A DNA stretch of 64,000 bases from Mactra quadrangularis (taxonomy: Eukaryota > Mollusca > Bivalvia > Venerida > Mactridae). The notes under the pieces were generated by a model that saw nothing but the letters and a program-made list of their open reading frames with translations, did not search any database and had not been told where the DNA came from. Every line of letters starts with the position of its first letter. The stretch's first letter is position 1. Positions 31,301 through 40,338 of the stretch are shown here, piece after piece. The stretch covers positions 17,846,403-17,910,402 of the forward strand of contig CM046303.1 in assembly GCA_025267735.1 (NCBI GenBank). Direction: 5' to 3'. A program made the translations under genes and the position numbers.

Positions 31301-34291
31301 ATGAATGATGGCTCAACAAGATAAATCTTGTTAATATAATGTCATTGTCATCTAATATCATTGTCTCCTAACTCTCCTTCCTAGAGAGAATGATCAATAT
31401 AATATTATAGCACTTTTATGGTATAATAACGTATATAAGGGTGACTGTTTCTCAGGAAATAAAGTATTAATGGTTTAGATTAATCATTTTCTTGATAATA
31501 TAAAACTGGGATTAATGACAATATTGTGACAATGATGTGGACATATCATAAAAGAATGATAAAATTGATGTAATATAGAGATTGGTTCCTACAGACTAGA
31601 ATAAACATTCCAGACAATATGAGAAAAAAATAGACAACTCAATTCTTAATAAGCTTGTATACTTTAATGATATGTTTTATATATTCTCATTAATAATTTT
31701 GCCTTTATAAGCTACAGCCATGTTGATTAAGAAAAATTTCCTAGTAGAGTTTGAAAATTCAGCCATCTCAAAAAGTAAATATTCACAATTCCATACAACC
31801 TCATAGAGAAACATTGAAGCAGTAGGAAACTGGTCACAATATGGGTGAAAATTGGCAATTTTTTTTAGCTTAACCTGATCTATAAGGCTATTTCAAGATG
31901 ACCTTTTTTATTACAAATTGACTGACAGAGATGCAACTTAGCCAAATTATTCTCTAAGTGATTGTCTTTCAGAAAGGCATGAAAACCCAAATCCAAGTTA
32001 ACCTGGCACACTGGGGCAGAATAAAAGGGGCAAAAATGCAGTTTTTGCTCTTTTTCAACCCTAAATTTCTTTCAGTTATATATTTCCCACAATGAGGTCT
32101 TTTGTGCAAGTTCAAAGACTAAAATATGTTATATTGTCATTGTTCTGCACCATTTTTTTCTTAATCAATGACCACATTTTATTTCCTTGCTATGAAGGTG
32201 CTATGCCCCCTTCAAACCCCAACAGCAGAGGGGGGCACATTCCCCCAATGGGACAATCGAAACATCTTTCAAAGGCAGTGTTTTTTTTTTCAAAAATTTG
32301 GGAATATGACCCATACCCAGAGAATTGGGAATTTTATCGGCATTTGGGTTTAAATTGGGATATAATGTCAAGCAAACTTAATAACAATAGCTGATTTAAC
32401 AGTTAATTAAAAAGAAAGATTACTGGGAGGTATAATGTTAAGCTGAAACATACTTACAGCTGTCTTTCTTCCAAAATCTTTTTTGTTCAAGTTAAATTGG
32501 GAATTTTGGATTGAAATTTGGGAAAAAAAGATATGATTTTAGATTGGGAATATAGCCCATAAACGGCTATAAAATTGTCCGAAAATAAACACTGAAAGGG
32601 GAGGGGGGGGACGCAAAAAATTATTTTCAAGACAACTTTCTTTGATCAGTGAAATTTACTATTTAACCCATTAAAAACATTAATATTCAGTCCTGTGGTG
32701 TCCATTTTGAAGTGGGAAGGGTCAAGACATGAAGAAAACACAGGATTGATCACTAAAGGGACAAAATCATTATCATAGATATTTAATCATATTTATACCA
32801 CCCCCTAAATTCAATGCTCTGTCATAACATACAATATAAAGATCAATTGTTTCTTCCTAGCATCAAATTGTGTAGGTCACATTGCGGTGGTCAGTCAACC
32901 TTCTCAGGGTTCCTGGAAAGGCTAAAATCTCTGGATTTAGCAGTTTACCAGTTACTAGGCACTTACTTCTGTCATTGACTGAAAACTCCCCTTCATGATT
33001 TAGAATCAGTGGTAGTTGGAAGAATGGCTGGAGAAATTATTTTATGACTCCATGAAAGTAAGTTCCGCTTGACATTGTTATAATCCTTCACAGGTTGAAC
33101 TTGGTCAAAAACTTTCCCTCTTTCACCTAAATGTGGAAAGGCTATTTCAAAATAATATAATTTCTGTACAATATCCGTAAACAGATATCCTGTAGAGTGT
33201 TGTCGTACAGGATCTCTAAGATTCCAATGGAGGGTCACGACGAGATGACCTTTATTTCGACTAATAAATGCTTAGCTTTCATCTAGACGAAACACTTTTA
33301 AATTTCTATGTTTAGACCAAGGTTTGCGAGCTAATTTGACAGCGGTATCATTCACAGACTACGATTGGACAGCTGATTTTAAAATGCATGAGGTACTGAG
33401 AATGTAAACAAGTTACTAAACATAACGATTTCGTCATGCATATCATAATAGGAAAAGGTCACCAGAACGTGACCCTCGTAAGAAAACTGCCAGATCTAAA
33501 TTAGCGAGTAGGCAAGCGGAAAATTTTAGATCGGGTTTTAATCAGATTGATTTCTGTACTGATAGTTACAGAGCTGCAACTAGCCCAAATGTTCCCGGCA
33601 CACTTTCAGAATAAGCTATTTGAACCTGTATCATATGGAAACTAAGAGGCAAAGCCCCCTTTAAACTCCAACAAAAAATATTAATTGGTAAGGTAGGACT
33701 CTCCCCTAGGTTAACCTCCAGGGGATAAAACATAAACCTGCTTCAAAATACAATGGTAAAATTTTAAACCACTTTTTAAAATTGGCAACGGCCAATTTTT
33801 ATCACATTGACATTAATATTACTTTTTACTTTATAAATAATCACAAAAAACCTAAATAATCTATCATAACTGTAACAATGCTTAAATTTTGTTTCTAGCC
33901 ACATGAACATTTCTCACCATTGATCAAGTATCACATTGTTTTATAATATTCAGCATAATTAAATTCACTTCAAGTTCAATTTAATATAAATGTAATATAC
34001 TTAATTTTACTTGTACATTTATATGAACCAGCTAAAAAGTAAACTAAGTAAATGCGTGACAAAGCAAAGTTTAACGATAAATAATTCCAATTAAGAACCA
34101 ATTAGAGATTTTATAAAATACCTGTTCAGTTTCTGCAGCCTCTCTTGTTCAGATTCAATATAACTACGAATTTCTTTTGCTATGTCTCTTTCAGCATACA
34201 AAGCTGATTGCAGGTGGGTGATACTTGAATACAAATCACAGGTGCCGGGTACTGCCACCGTGGCAATTACTGCTATCCACAATTCCAACAT
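13217..34291 (-). CDS. P4HA: Collagen prolyl 4-hydroxylase alpha subunit (complete gene)
   Basis: This enzyme hydroxylates proline in collagen-like X-Pro-Gly sequences in the ER lumen, using Fe2+, 2-oxoglutarate, O2 and ascorbate. It normally works as an alpha2-beta2 tetramer with protein disulfide isomerase. Twelve exon positions join in phase and give 1,590 nt (529 residues) with exon 4a, or 528 with 4b; human P4HA1 is about 534. Residues 1-18 are a signal peptide, followed by the N-terminal domain, peptide-substrate-binding domain and catalytic domain. Iron ligands are H425 and D427 (PHFDF) and H495 (TRHAAC). K505 (GSKW) is the 2-oxoglutarate lysine. The two conserved Cys pairs (LCRG/ICRY and AACP/RPCG) are present. 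Three exon positions are duplicated (4a/4b, 8a/8b, 10a/10b); see their entries. No stop or frameshift breaks the gene. Confidence 0.95.
13822..13890 (-). CDS. P4HA: P4HA exon 11
   Basis: 69 bp encoding ISDVPAGGATVFPYLGLKIF then PQK. The DVxxGGATVFP motif is a hallmark of the catalytic jelly-roll fold. Acceptor CAACAG, donor AAAAG|GTTTGT. Confidence 0.92.
14276..14986 (-). mobile_element. Non-autonomous pearl/HINE-like element with a tandem core, in the P4HA intron
   Basis: Same family as 44288-45346, in the opposite direction. The minus strand starts TTTTTTAGCTTGACTCGACG and holds four core units of about 160 bp (landmark GATGTGGTTGATAATAAGG, read on the plus strand, near 14333, 14490, 14651 and 14814). 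It ends with a hairpin (GCTGTC-TCCTCT-GACAGC) and CTCTTGTT. There is no coding capacity. It sits in the intron before exon 11. Confidence 0.7.
15515..15577 (-). CDS. P4HA: P4HA exon 10b: 63-bp alternative exon
   Basis: 63 bp, phase 0 to 0, encoding KEESAFEGLGTGNRIATLMF plus Tyr. Acceptor CAATTCAG, donor TAT|GTAAGT. The LGTGNRIAT wording is the form found in vertebrate P4HA1 and one P4HA2 isoform. Inclusion of both 10a and 10b would keep the frame, so exclusivity here would need splicing control. Confidence 0.85.
16059..16121 (-). CDS. P4HA: P4HA exon 10a: 63-bp alternative exon
   Basis: 63 bp, phase 0 to 0, encoding RREPTAFEMEVGNRIATFMF plus Tyr. Acceptor TTTCACCAG, donor TAT|GTAAGT. It is the counterpart of exon 10b. 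The position matches the mutually exclusive exons 12a/12b of vertebrate P4HA2. The short xxVGNR form resembles the P4HA2 isoform reading TEGNR. Confidence 0.85.
17013..17166 (-). CDS. P4HA: P4HA exon 9: catalytic core with the HxD iron ligands
   Basis: Encodes CWLSDRDSPDIENINRRISA, then SMDTAEELQIANYGIGGQYE and PHFDFAR. H425 and D427 bind the catalytic iron. Acceptor TATTTAAG, donor AGG|GTAAGT, ending in phase 0. Confidence 0.93.
18801..18871 (-). CDS. P4HA: P4HA exon 8b: 71-bp alternative exon
   Basis: Exactly 71 bp, encoding LGRATVHNPETGKLETATYR then VSK. Acceptor TTCTATAG, donor AAAAG|GTACTC. The PETGKL wording is closer to the other human P4HA1 isoform. It lies 733 bp downstream of exon 8a with identical phases. 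Confidence 0.88.
19605..19675 (-). CDS. P4HA: P4HA exon 8a: 71-bp alternative exon
   Basis: Exactly 71 bp, encoding LGRATVHNPVTGKLETAHYR then VSK. Acceptor TGTACAG, donor AAAAG|GTAATG. It is the first of two adjacent homologous exons. Vertebrate P4HA1 has a pair of 71-bp mutually exclusive exons at this same place. The PxTGxLETxHYR pattern is closer to the human isoform reading PITGDLETVHYR, as I recall it. Using both copies or neither would break the frame (71 is 2 mod 3). Confidence 0.88.
20160..20400 (+). repeat. Probable 3' tail of a non-LTR retroelement
   Basis: The segment ends AAATAAAGGTTTGTTCTGTT plus another CTGTTC, a short (TGTTC)n tail after an AATAAA-like signal. A reversed tail of the same kind is at 50526-50580. 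No reverse-transcriptase coding sequence is present here, so it would be a strongly 5'-truncated copy inside the P4HA intron. Confidence 0.4.
20427..20603 (-). CDS. P4HA: P4HA exon 7: start of catalytic region
   Basis: Encodes ENKYKHRLICRYTNKNNH, then ILAPAKEEQLYLDPYVSMFH and IELIKNLATPK. Family-conserved points are ICRY (second Cys of the pair), LAPAK and FHD. It ends in phase 0 before the 71-bp exon pair. Confidence 0.9.
21423..21607 (-). CDS. P4HA: P4HA exon 6
   Basis: Encodes PDHPRAKGNKDYYEKLLQEE, a variable acidic linker, and YEALCRGEDVK with the first conserved Cys. Acceptor TTTTAG; donor AAG|GTTAGA is weaker than the others. Confidence 0.88.
21948..21999 (-). CDS. P4HA: P4HA exon 5
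   Basis: A small 52-bp exon encoding QGNVRRALRLTNEMLLL, the helix that closes the peptide-substrate-binding domain (compare QGDLDKALLLTKKLLEL in the vertebrate protein). Acceptor ATTTCAG, donor TGT|GTAAGT. Confidence 0.88.
22512..22728 (-). repeat. tRNA-headed SINE copy (family B) in the P4HA intron
   Basis: The head lies at the right end on the minus strand: GCTAGCTCAGTTGGTAGCAC, then AAGTCTACTGATCGAGGGG and the B box GGGTTCGATTCC. The body contains AGTCACTGACGAAAGTATG and CGCTTAGTCGTTGGTTAAC, as in the plus-strand copies at 49480 and 57752. Confidence 0.7.
23133..23293 (-). CDS. P4HA: P4HA exon 4b: peptide-substrate-binding domain, second alternative
   Basis: A 161-bp exon with the same phases as 4a. 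It encodes EQCFEIGRRAYMSQDYYHTI, MWMQEAYDRLMSENS and VLDYLQFSLYK. Acceptor TTTTCAG, donor AAG|GTAGGA. It keeps the YHTIMWM and LDYLxFSLYK cores of 4a. The helix pair between them differs strongly, as does the first helix (MSQDY versus NNEDF). It therefore looks like a functional alternative, not a decayed copy. Confidence 0.88.
23966..24129 (-). CDS. P4HA: P4HA exon 4a: peptide-substrate-binding domain, first alternative
   Basis: A 164-bp exon, phase 1 to phase 0. It encodes WDCFELGRLAYNNEDFYHTI, MWMDEALSKVNKG and ILDYLAFSLYK, the tetratricopeptide-like domain that holds the proline-rich peptide. Acceptor TTTTTAG, donor AAG|GTAAAT. It is homologous to exon 4b at 23133-23293. Because its length is 2 mod 3, including both 4a and 4b shifts the frame and reaches a stop inside 4b; omitting both also breaks the frame. 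Confidence 0.88.
24869..25170 (-). repeat. SINE copy (family B), diverged
   Basis: Minus strand: the body has CTGACAGAAGTATGCGCGTA and AAAGAATTTCTACAAC. The head at the right end (CTCAGTCGATAGCATGTAAT) is mutated. It lies in the intron between P4HA exons 3 and 4a. Confidence 0.6.
25964..26325. mobile_element. Inverted-repeat MITE-like element
   Basis: The left end is AGGGACTTTAGTCAGTTAT; the right end reverse-complemented is AGGGACTTTTAGTCAGTTAT, a near-perfect 19-20 bp terminal inverted repeat. Inner parts are also roughly inverted (GTTGGATTACTCGGATTTTA against GTTGGAATCCTCGGATTTTA). Length is 362 bp with no coding capacity. The target duplication is unclear. It lies in the P4HA intron. Confidence 0.6.
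26633..26772. mobile_element. Decayed copy of the foldback element seen at 40339
   Basis: It shares GGTGTAAGATTGATTTTTAT, ATATTTTCACAAGTGACATA and AATCTTACACTGAAA in the same order as 40339-40474. The palindrome is degraded. Confidence 0.45.
28144..28305 (-). CDS. P4HA: P4HA exon 3: end of N-terminal domain
   Basis: Contains the family signature FLPTYEDLSGSVNALLRLQ followed by DTYKLDTAELASGN. Acceptor CTTACAG, donor CTG|GTATGT. It ends in phase 1, which suits the acceptors of both exon 4a and exon 4b. Confidence 0.92.
28807..28990 (+). repeat. tRNA-like SINE copy (family D)
   Basis: The head has an A-box-like GGCCTGGCCATTGGACTGG and a B box GGTTCGAATCCC about 45 bp later, spaced as in a tRNA-derived polymerase III promoter. 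The body runs to an A-rich end near 28990. One copy only is seen. Confidence 0.45.
29020..29174 (-). CDS. P4HA: P4HA exon 2: N-terminal domain
   Basis: Encodes LADEFESHSNTALQDPDKYM, then GNPVNAYLFVKHFTLDWD, matching the family pattern (GHPVNAF...W). Acceptor TTTCAG, donor CAAG|GTAATT. It joins exon 1 in frame across a 4.9-kb intron. Confidence 0.9.
29304..29565 (-). repeat. SINE copy (family B)
   Basis: The minus-strand body matches the family (CACTGATGAAAGTATGCGCT, TTGGTTAACAAC) but the tRNA-like head is truncated. A short internal duplication (GGAAAGGCTAAATCTCT twice) is visible at about 29377-29415. Confidence 0.6.
29953..30394. mobile_element. hAT-like non-autonomous element with 8-bp target duplication
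   Basis: 442 bp, starting TAGGGATTT and ending AAACCCTA. It is flanked by the exact 8-bp repeat GTTTGTAA (29945-29952 and 30395-30402), the hAT hallmark. The interior is rich in GATCGATTATAATCG-type palindromes. It has no coding capacity and is inserted in P4HA intron 1. Confidence 0.75.
30403..32859. other. P4HA intron 1, no supported gene
   Basis: AT-rich intron. Around 32280-32580 the words TTGGGAATATGACCCATA, TTGGGAATTTT and related forms recur, suggesting a decayed repeat. No exon could be supported. Confidence 0.35.
32860..33075 (-). repeat. SINE copy (family B), head lost
   Basis: The body matches family B (GGTCAGTCAACCTTCTCAGG, GGAAAGGCTAAAATCTCTGG) but the tRNA-like head is missing at the right end. 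Confidence 0.5.
34122..34291 (-). CDS. P4HA: P4HA exon 1: signal peptide and start of N-terminal domain
   Basis: Starts at 34291 with MLELWIAVIATVAVPGTC, a hydrophobic signal peptide for ER entry. The N-terminal dimerisation-type helix follows (SSITHLQSALYAERDIAKEI). Donor AG|GTATTT at 34121; the exon ends in phase 2. Confidence 0.9.
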
Positions 34292-36598
34292 TGGTACTGC
34301 AGGAGAACTTCAGGAAACTGTCAAAGACTTAGCTTAGGACAATTCAACCCAACGCACCAAAACAACTGTATGCAACTCACCAATGTTGAACTGAAAAACA
34401 CGTTGCGTGAGTAAAATATTTGTCCACGTATCAGAATGTTTACGTGACGATTAACACAACGGAAATGCCAGAATTTTCTTTACAACTTGTATCGAATTAC
34501 ACAGGCTCCTTACTGTTTTGGTAAGTGGCGTAGTCGATTTTCTAGATAGGTGAATCAAAACGAGTGGTAATAAATATACTAGTCCAATTATATCTTTTTA
34601 TGAAATAAATCACTTAGTTATTATATATGAAATCTTACTATTAATTCTATATGAAAATCACAACAATTTAGCTTTATTTTCAACGAAATTAAAGATGACC
34701 TTGTAAAATGGACTCGCCCATTCACCTCTTTCTCAGTCGTCCCAGATCATTAACGTACTTGTTAGATTGCGAGCGATAACGTAAATTTTATACAGCTGTG
34801 ACTATTGGAGATTTTATCACACATGGGCGTGGTCCATAGTGATTGTATGTTACAAGTTGTAACCGAAGCGTTAATCTTTTAGCTATACTTCAGTATTATA
34901 TTTGTAGTACTTTCAGGGTTGATTTGTAACTTTAGGTCCTTTTTACATTTTTGTCATGTCCAATTAACTTTTAGGCCCATATATAATCTCAAGTCGATAT
35001 TCGATTTTCAATAGAAAAGTATAGTGGGAAATTCTTTGAACGGTCATATCACTTTTATTTTTTAAGATATCAATTTTGTGCAAATGATATAAAAAAGTTT
35101 AAACTTTCTGCTTTCATTTGATTGTTTTTATTTTTTGTAAAATTGTAAAGTTTTGGTCCCTTTTAAGGTTTTATTTGATTTCTCACGTTACTATAAAATA
35201 AGAAGGGAAATAAATACCCATGCTGATATAAGTTGAAAAATAAAGCCTTTCCGGTTCTTTGATCAAATTTGTGCAAATGGCATGAGAAAGTTGTATGTTT
35301 CTAGTTTTCGGAGCACTTTTTATGTTTAAAATATCTTAATGAAGTTTTGTTTTTTCCTGTCTCTGTTTTATTGATAACTATATGGATATATACATGCTGT
35401 TGTATCTGTCAAATGATCTTGTCATTAAGGTTCTGAAATAATTATAATGAAAGTGTTACGATTCTAGGCAGGTTATACAGTTTATATTTCTGTACTGACA
35501 TCATGATACAATATCTTAGTTTTAATCTCAATTTATTAAATAAAGAGAAAAAATAAGACTGGTTCATTCGTGCAGTTATTGTAATTAAAATACAAGCGTA
35601 TTAGATACACATATAGCCTATTATGTTTCATATATACATGTGCCTATTTGATAGGCCTAATTTAATATTTATACAGAATCAAATATTCTCCACATTAAAC
35701 TTGGTCAACATTTTTAAACTGTAATCAGATTTGTTTCTTCAGGAATCTGAAGAACCTCTACCGAATGATGAAACTGCTATATTTTCTCAATGTACATTAT
35801 ATATAGTACATATGCGAAGACCCTTCGACATATATCACCATATTGAATCCCCATAAAATAAGAGAATCAAAGGGAAACAAATCAATGTAAAGTATATATA
35901 CTGAAATAACCACATTACTTCCCTTATATACAAAATATGATGAGCCCTTGTCGGCGGGGTGTATTTAGGAATGATCAGAGTTTGATGACTAATTAATTCC
36001 ATTTGCGTATCCTTTTGATTTACAAGTGTTATTTATTTTTGTTGTGTTATATTCCTATCAGATTGCGTGTTTTTTTTTTTTGGGGGGGGGGGGGGACAGG
36101 TGTATTCCCGGACCCACTTATGTATTTAGAGAATATGGGAACGATTACATGGACCCACCCCATAACTTTCTTATCAATAAATATATGTAACCCGATAAAA
36201 ATATATTGGTCCGAACTGAAATTCGAACTCATGACCTCTCGAGTCGTAAGCGGACACTCTACCACGTCGCCATAAAAGCTACATGTAGCTTGAAGACAAG
36301 GGAGTAGGCCTACAAGTGCCGTATTATACCTCTGCTACACCCTCCCTCCTTAACAAAATTCGTCCCCGAATTCTTGGAGTTTGATTTTCAGTGGGACTAT
36401 CTAAGGGTGCAATTAATGACGCTGAAGTTAGCAAATTTTTTTTGCTAGCAAAAGTGACCACAGAGTGCTACTTTTGCTAGCAATATTTTTATATAACGAA
36501 TCGTGAAATAATAATTTAGGCCTAAAACGGCTATTTAACATGGCAAGTCCATTTGTCCGGCCTAAGGCCACTAGTCGGTATTATGTGTTTTGTGTATA
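34292..36598. other. 5' flank of P4HA
   Basis: It should contain the P4HA promoter and 5' untranslated region. No TATA box or known motif stands out. The segment 36068-36096 is a long T run followed by a long G run. At about 36200-36290 the minus strand has a tRNA-like head (GGTAGAGTGTCCGCTTACG, GAGTTCGAATTTC), probably a SINE fragment. No coding region is supported. Confidence 0.35.
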
Positions 36599-37105
36599 AA
36601 ATCGGCCCATCTGAGGGCTGATTTTATACACAAAACGTAAAGTGCCGTCCTTAAGTGGTCTTTGGTCCTAACCCACGGAATTTTCCCAGGGTAGCCGCTA
36701 TACACACGTAATAGCCTTTGGTCAGACCTCTAGCGTAGTATACACCAGTACCCGGCTAAATCGCTTTAATTCTAGATTCGAGCCCTGAAACATTGCCATC
36801 TGAATGCTGATTTTTCTACACAAAACGTAAAGTACCGACATTTTGTGGTCTGTGGCCAAAGTCCACGGAATTTTCCTAGGGTATAGCCACTATGCCCGCG
36901 TGATAGTCCTAGGTCATACCTTTAACGTGGTATACGCCAGTACCCGGCCAAATCGTTAAAACACGAGATTCGAGCCATGAAACATGGCCCATCTGAGTGG
37001 TGATTTTATACACAAAACGTAAATTACCGACCTTTAGTGGTCTTTCGCCCAAGCCCTAGGAATTTTCCCAGGGTAGCCACTATGCTTACGTGATAGCCCA
37101 TTGCT
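36599..37105. repeat. Tandem array, about 191-bp unit, roughly 2.6 copies
   Basis: The landmark CACAAAACGTAAA recurs near 36629, 36819 and 37011, spaced 190-192 bp. Each unit carries ACGGAATTTTCC(C/T)AGGGTA and GCCAGTACCCGG-like words. It is much richer in CpG than the flanks. Confidence 0.75.
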
Positions 37106-37129
37106 TTTATAATGTCAGTTCTATAAGCG

Positions 37130-39100
37130 ATCTATATTTATTTATTGACATTTAAGATCATTAGCACATTATAACACAATATCACAGAAATATTCAATAA
37201 AATCACAGATAAAAGTTTAACATCAGTATATATGATGATAAGACATGATGAACTAAAAACTATTGACTAGCATGTTAAATTATGACTTACAACAGTGTAC
37301 AACCATAGCTCGACATACTTTTAATAATATATTAGAATAGACATGTGTTGTAATCAAGTACTAAGAACCTATGGATAACCCATTAAGCTGAAAGCTTATT
37401 TCCAATGGGGTCCATTTAAGGGAATAACAAATTGTTTAAAAAAATAGAAAAAAAACCAATTATTGAGGACAAGACTTAGTTCAAAAACGGGATTATTAAA
37501 AGTATGCTACACGCACATATTATCACAGACACATATGTCTAATAAAACAGATCAATAGTATATATCTAATAAAACATGTATTAATAGTATATAAAATCTT
37601 GGGTACATTCTGTAACCTGTTTACTTAGTAAATATTTTTTGACAAGAAGTTTGTATTTCTGGAAATTTTTCACAGCTTTGATTTCTTCTGGAAGTGAATT
37701 CCAGTCTAAAATACCATGGTAATAAAAAGTCTGTTTACTGACATTGTTAGCATTTGGGACATTAAAATTAAAACTACTAGATCTGGTATTATACCGCATG
37801 TTATCTTCTCGTCGTTCAAAGTTATTTTTCAAATATGACGGACATTTGTTATGAAAGACTCTGTGAATATGGCTAAGTCTCAGCTGTTTAACACGGTTAT
37901 TTACATTTAACATATTTAAAACTACATAATCTTGATATGAAATAGATTGTCTTGGAGAATACCCTTTAATGAATCTAATAACTTTATTTTGCATAATCTG
38001 TAGCTTATTTTTCAAACCTTTAGATATACCTTCATACCAAGAAGAACAAGAATAGTCAAAATGACTCTGTAATAATGCAGAACATAATATTTTCCTGGTG
38101 TTAAAATCTAAACAATTGTTATTTCTATATAGAAAATTAAATTTGGCATTTACTTTGCTCTGAACAATTGATTCGCCTGTTAAATCATTATCAATGACAA
38201 GCCCTAAGTACTTAACTTTTTTAGACCCCTTAATGTCATGACCATAGCCAGCATCTATTGCTGAGGCTCATTCTTTGGCATCCTTCAAGAATGGGCTGTC
38301 TAACCTAACCTTCTAAGGGGACTTCCCAGCACAGTCACAAAGTATGGTCAATTGAAGGGCTTGAGCTATGCCAGCAGGGTTCTGAACCCGGGTACCGCCA
38401 CGGTAGCTGGATTGGTCTTGCCTGGATGGCCAGAAAATGACTGTGCAAAACTTACTATTACTTCCTTTCTTTGAACCTATTTCATGCAAACTCTATACCG
38501 TGTCTTTATTTCTGCCTATCCTATTTATTTCTCTTTTGTCTTGATTTCTCTTGCGCACCGTTAAAGAAGTGTCAAATTTTGACAGTTTAACGTATTGATG
38601 TAGATGTAGATGTAGATAACAATTAGGCCTAACAATGAATTGACTGTCTTGGTTCAATTTACGTTTTGGCCCAAACAAAATATATTCTGTCTTGCCTAGA
38701 TGCAATGACAGTTAGTTATCTACCAACCATTCAGAGCATCCTTCCAAAACCTGGCCAAGTTTAACTGAGATGAACTCAGGATTTTTGTGACTAAACAAAA
38801 TAGTACTATCATCAGCATTAAGTATGAGTTTACAATCTTTATCAATACTAGTGACCATGTCATTGACATAACAGAAAAATGAGTGGTCCCAGGATACTTC
38901 CTTGAGGAACCCCACATGTAACCGCATTGGCTTCGGAGAAAGTTTTACCAATATTGACCACTTGTTTTCTACCGGACAGGTAAGACTTAAACCAAGAAAC
39001 TGATTTTACACCCATGAGTTCCAATTTACCAAATAAAATAAAATTGATGTCATTCCAAAGAGCCTTAGCTATTCGTTCATGTATGAAAGGTATTTATTTC
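37130..39100 (-). pseudogene. Broken non-LTR retrotransposon (CR1/Jockey-like reverse transcriptase)
   Basis: Minus-strand fragments in order. 38712-38951 holds the reverse-transcriptase catalytic region, with NADDSTILF in place of the usual xADDxxL(L/F) and a frameshift near FFCYVNDM. 38600-38705 holds LGKTEYILFGPKRKLNQ. About 38015-38250 holds KKVKYLGLVIDNDLTGES. 37581-38015 encodes the C-terminal region (NKLQIMQNKVIRFIKGY and WNSLPEEIKAVKNFQKYKLL) ending in a stop. The N-terminal part and endonuclease are absent. Frameshifts and an insertion at about 38246-38618 make it non-functional. Confidence 0.75.
38246..38618 (+). mobile_element. Retroposon-like insertion inside the broken LINE
   Basis: This segment interrupts the reverse-transcriptase frame between RPNCY and YGHDIKGSKKVKYLG. 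It ends on the plus strand in a short (GATGTA)n tail at about 38598-38618, as expected for a retroposed element. No coding capacity and no clear target duplication are seen. Confidence 0.4.
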
Positions 39101-39958
39101 TTTGGTTATAATGATTTATCTTTAATCATTATCCATTAATTTATCACGCCCTCCTTTTAAGTTATTTAAAATCTCATTAATTTTTCATTTCACCGTCAAG
39201 TGACGACAACGATGTTGCATTGAGTCGTTTTCTTTTTACTCTAACGACACGCATGCGCATTAAGCACAAAACGGTGCACGTGAATTAGTGATTACTTTCG
39301 TCGTGTCTTACATTTTATTAAATGGTTGCATATTTTGCTTATATTTGCAGGTACGTACGTTTTGTTATTGTTCACATGTTTCCATTGTTTATTTTGCATT
39401 ACTTCATTATGGCTGTCATTGCCATTTTATATGTATTTTTGATTAAAATGTTGGAGCACATTGTCACATAGTCCACCATGCGCATGTCTTGTCTCACTAT
39501 TTTATTACATATACTGTGCGTCTTCTGTCTATATTTGCAGACCAGAATGTCAACACATCCTTCACCTAGCTGAGAAGATGTATGCTTCAGAACCTGTGAC
39601 AATTGGCACCAACGTGCTTTTGCCAAGTTTTGGAGTGTTTTCCGTGATACGGAACGAAACCGGTTTGTATGGTTTTTATATTTTCCTGACGTCATGAAAT
39701 TAGCTGTATGAACCAATCAGATTGTATGAATTTGGGAAACCCAATAGCAAAGTTGCGCGAAATTGTGATGTGCAAGAGGTTTGTTTTTATTGTTAAGAAA
39801 TTAATTAATTTATGTACTTGTTTATTTAAGCTTAATAATGAAAGTTCTGACTGTTCATATGAACTTTTAAGTCCACTTTCTGGACCCCAATACTGAGCTT
39901 AAGTTCAGGATATAGTTTCTTGCTCAAGTATATGAAGTAAACAATGGGGTATCCCGAC
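39101..39958. other. CpG-containing intergenic stretch, no gene supported
   Basis: Two short frames overlap on opposite strands near 39400-39710, with no recognisable protein. Similar phrases ending TATATTTGCAG occur at about 39350 and 39538, perhaps a degenerate local duplication. Confidence 0.3.
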
Positions 39959-40338
39959 ACAACCTATTTTCGATCACAACCATTATTAGATCCGCACTGG
40001 AAATTTTTGGTTATGCAGGCTAAACTCGCCATTTCCGCTTTGTCGGGCACATGTTTTGTTTACACACCCTGAAGGTTTATCATCCGACGGTTTTTAAAGG
40101 GGATACAATCCGTAAAAAACGTGCCAAAGTAACCTGCAACAAATTTTGTTATTTTCACTATTCCCAAAATTTTACATCATAAATATGTGTTTTAAATATT
40201 AAATCCAACATTTTCTTTTTGTTTGAAGCGTGTCTGCTGACAGACAGCATCATTTCATATAGCTCCACCTACTTTTCCATATTTGGGAAGTATACTTCAC
40301 GCAAAAATTTAGACTTTGTGACATAGAGGATATTCGCA

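Noticed and set aside
32092..32394. 100-codon plus-strand frame
   Set aside because: Built from recurring TTGGGAAT-type words and runs of T and C; lies in P4HA intron 1 with no homologous feel.
35743..35855. Possible plus-strand exon after a TTTCTTCAG acceptor (ESEEPLPNDETAIF)
   Set aside because: Coding-like at first but no donor, start or partner exon, and it drifts into low-quality sequence before a stop.
36003..36275. Overlapping open frames on both strands of 72-90 codons
   Set aside because: They run through a long T/G homopolymer and a SINE-like tRNA head; no protein character.
39399..39716. 105-codon minus-strand and 78-codon plus-strand frames
   Set aside because: They overlap on opposite strands and neither shows a recognisable domain or splice context.
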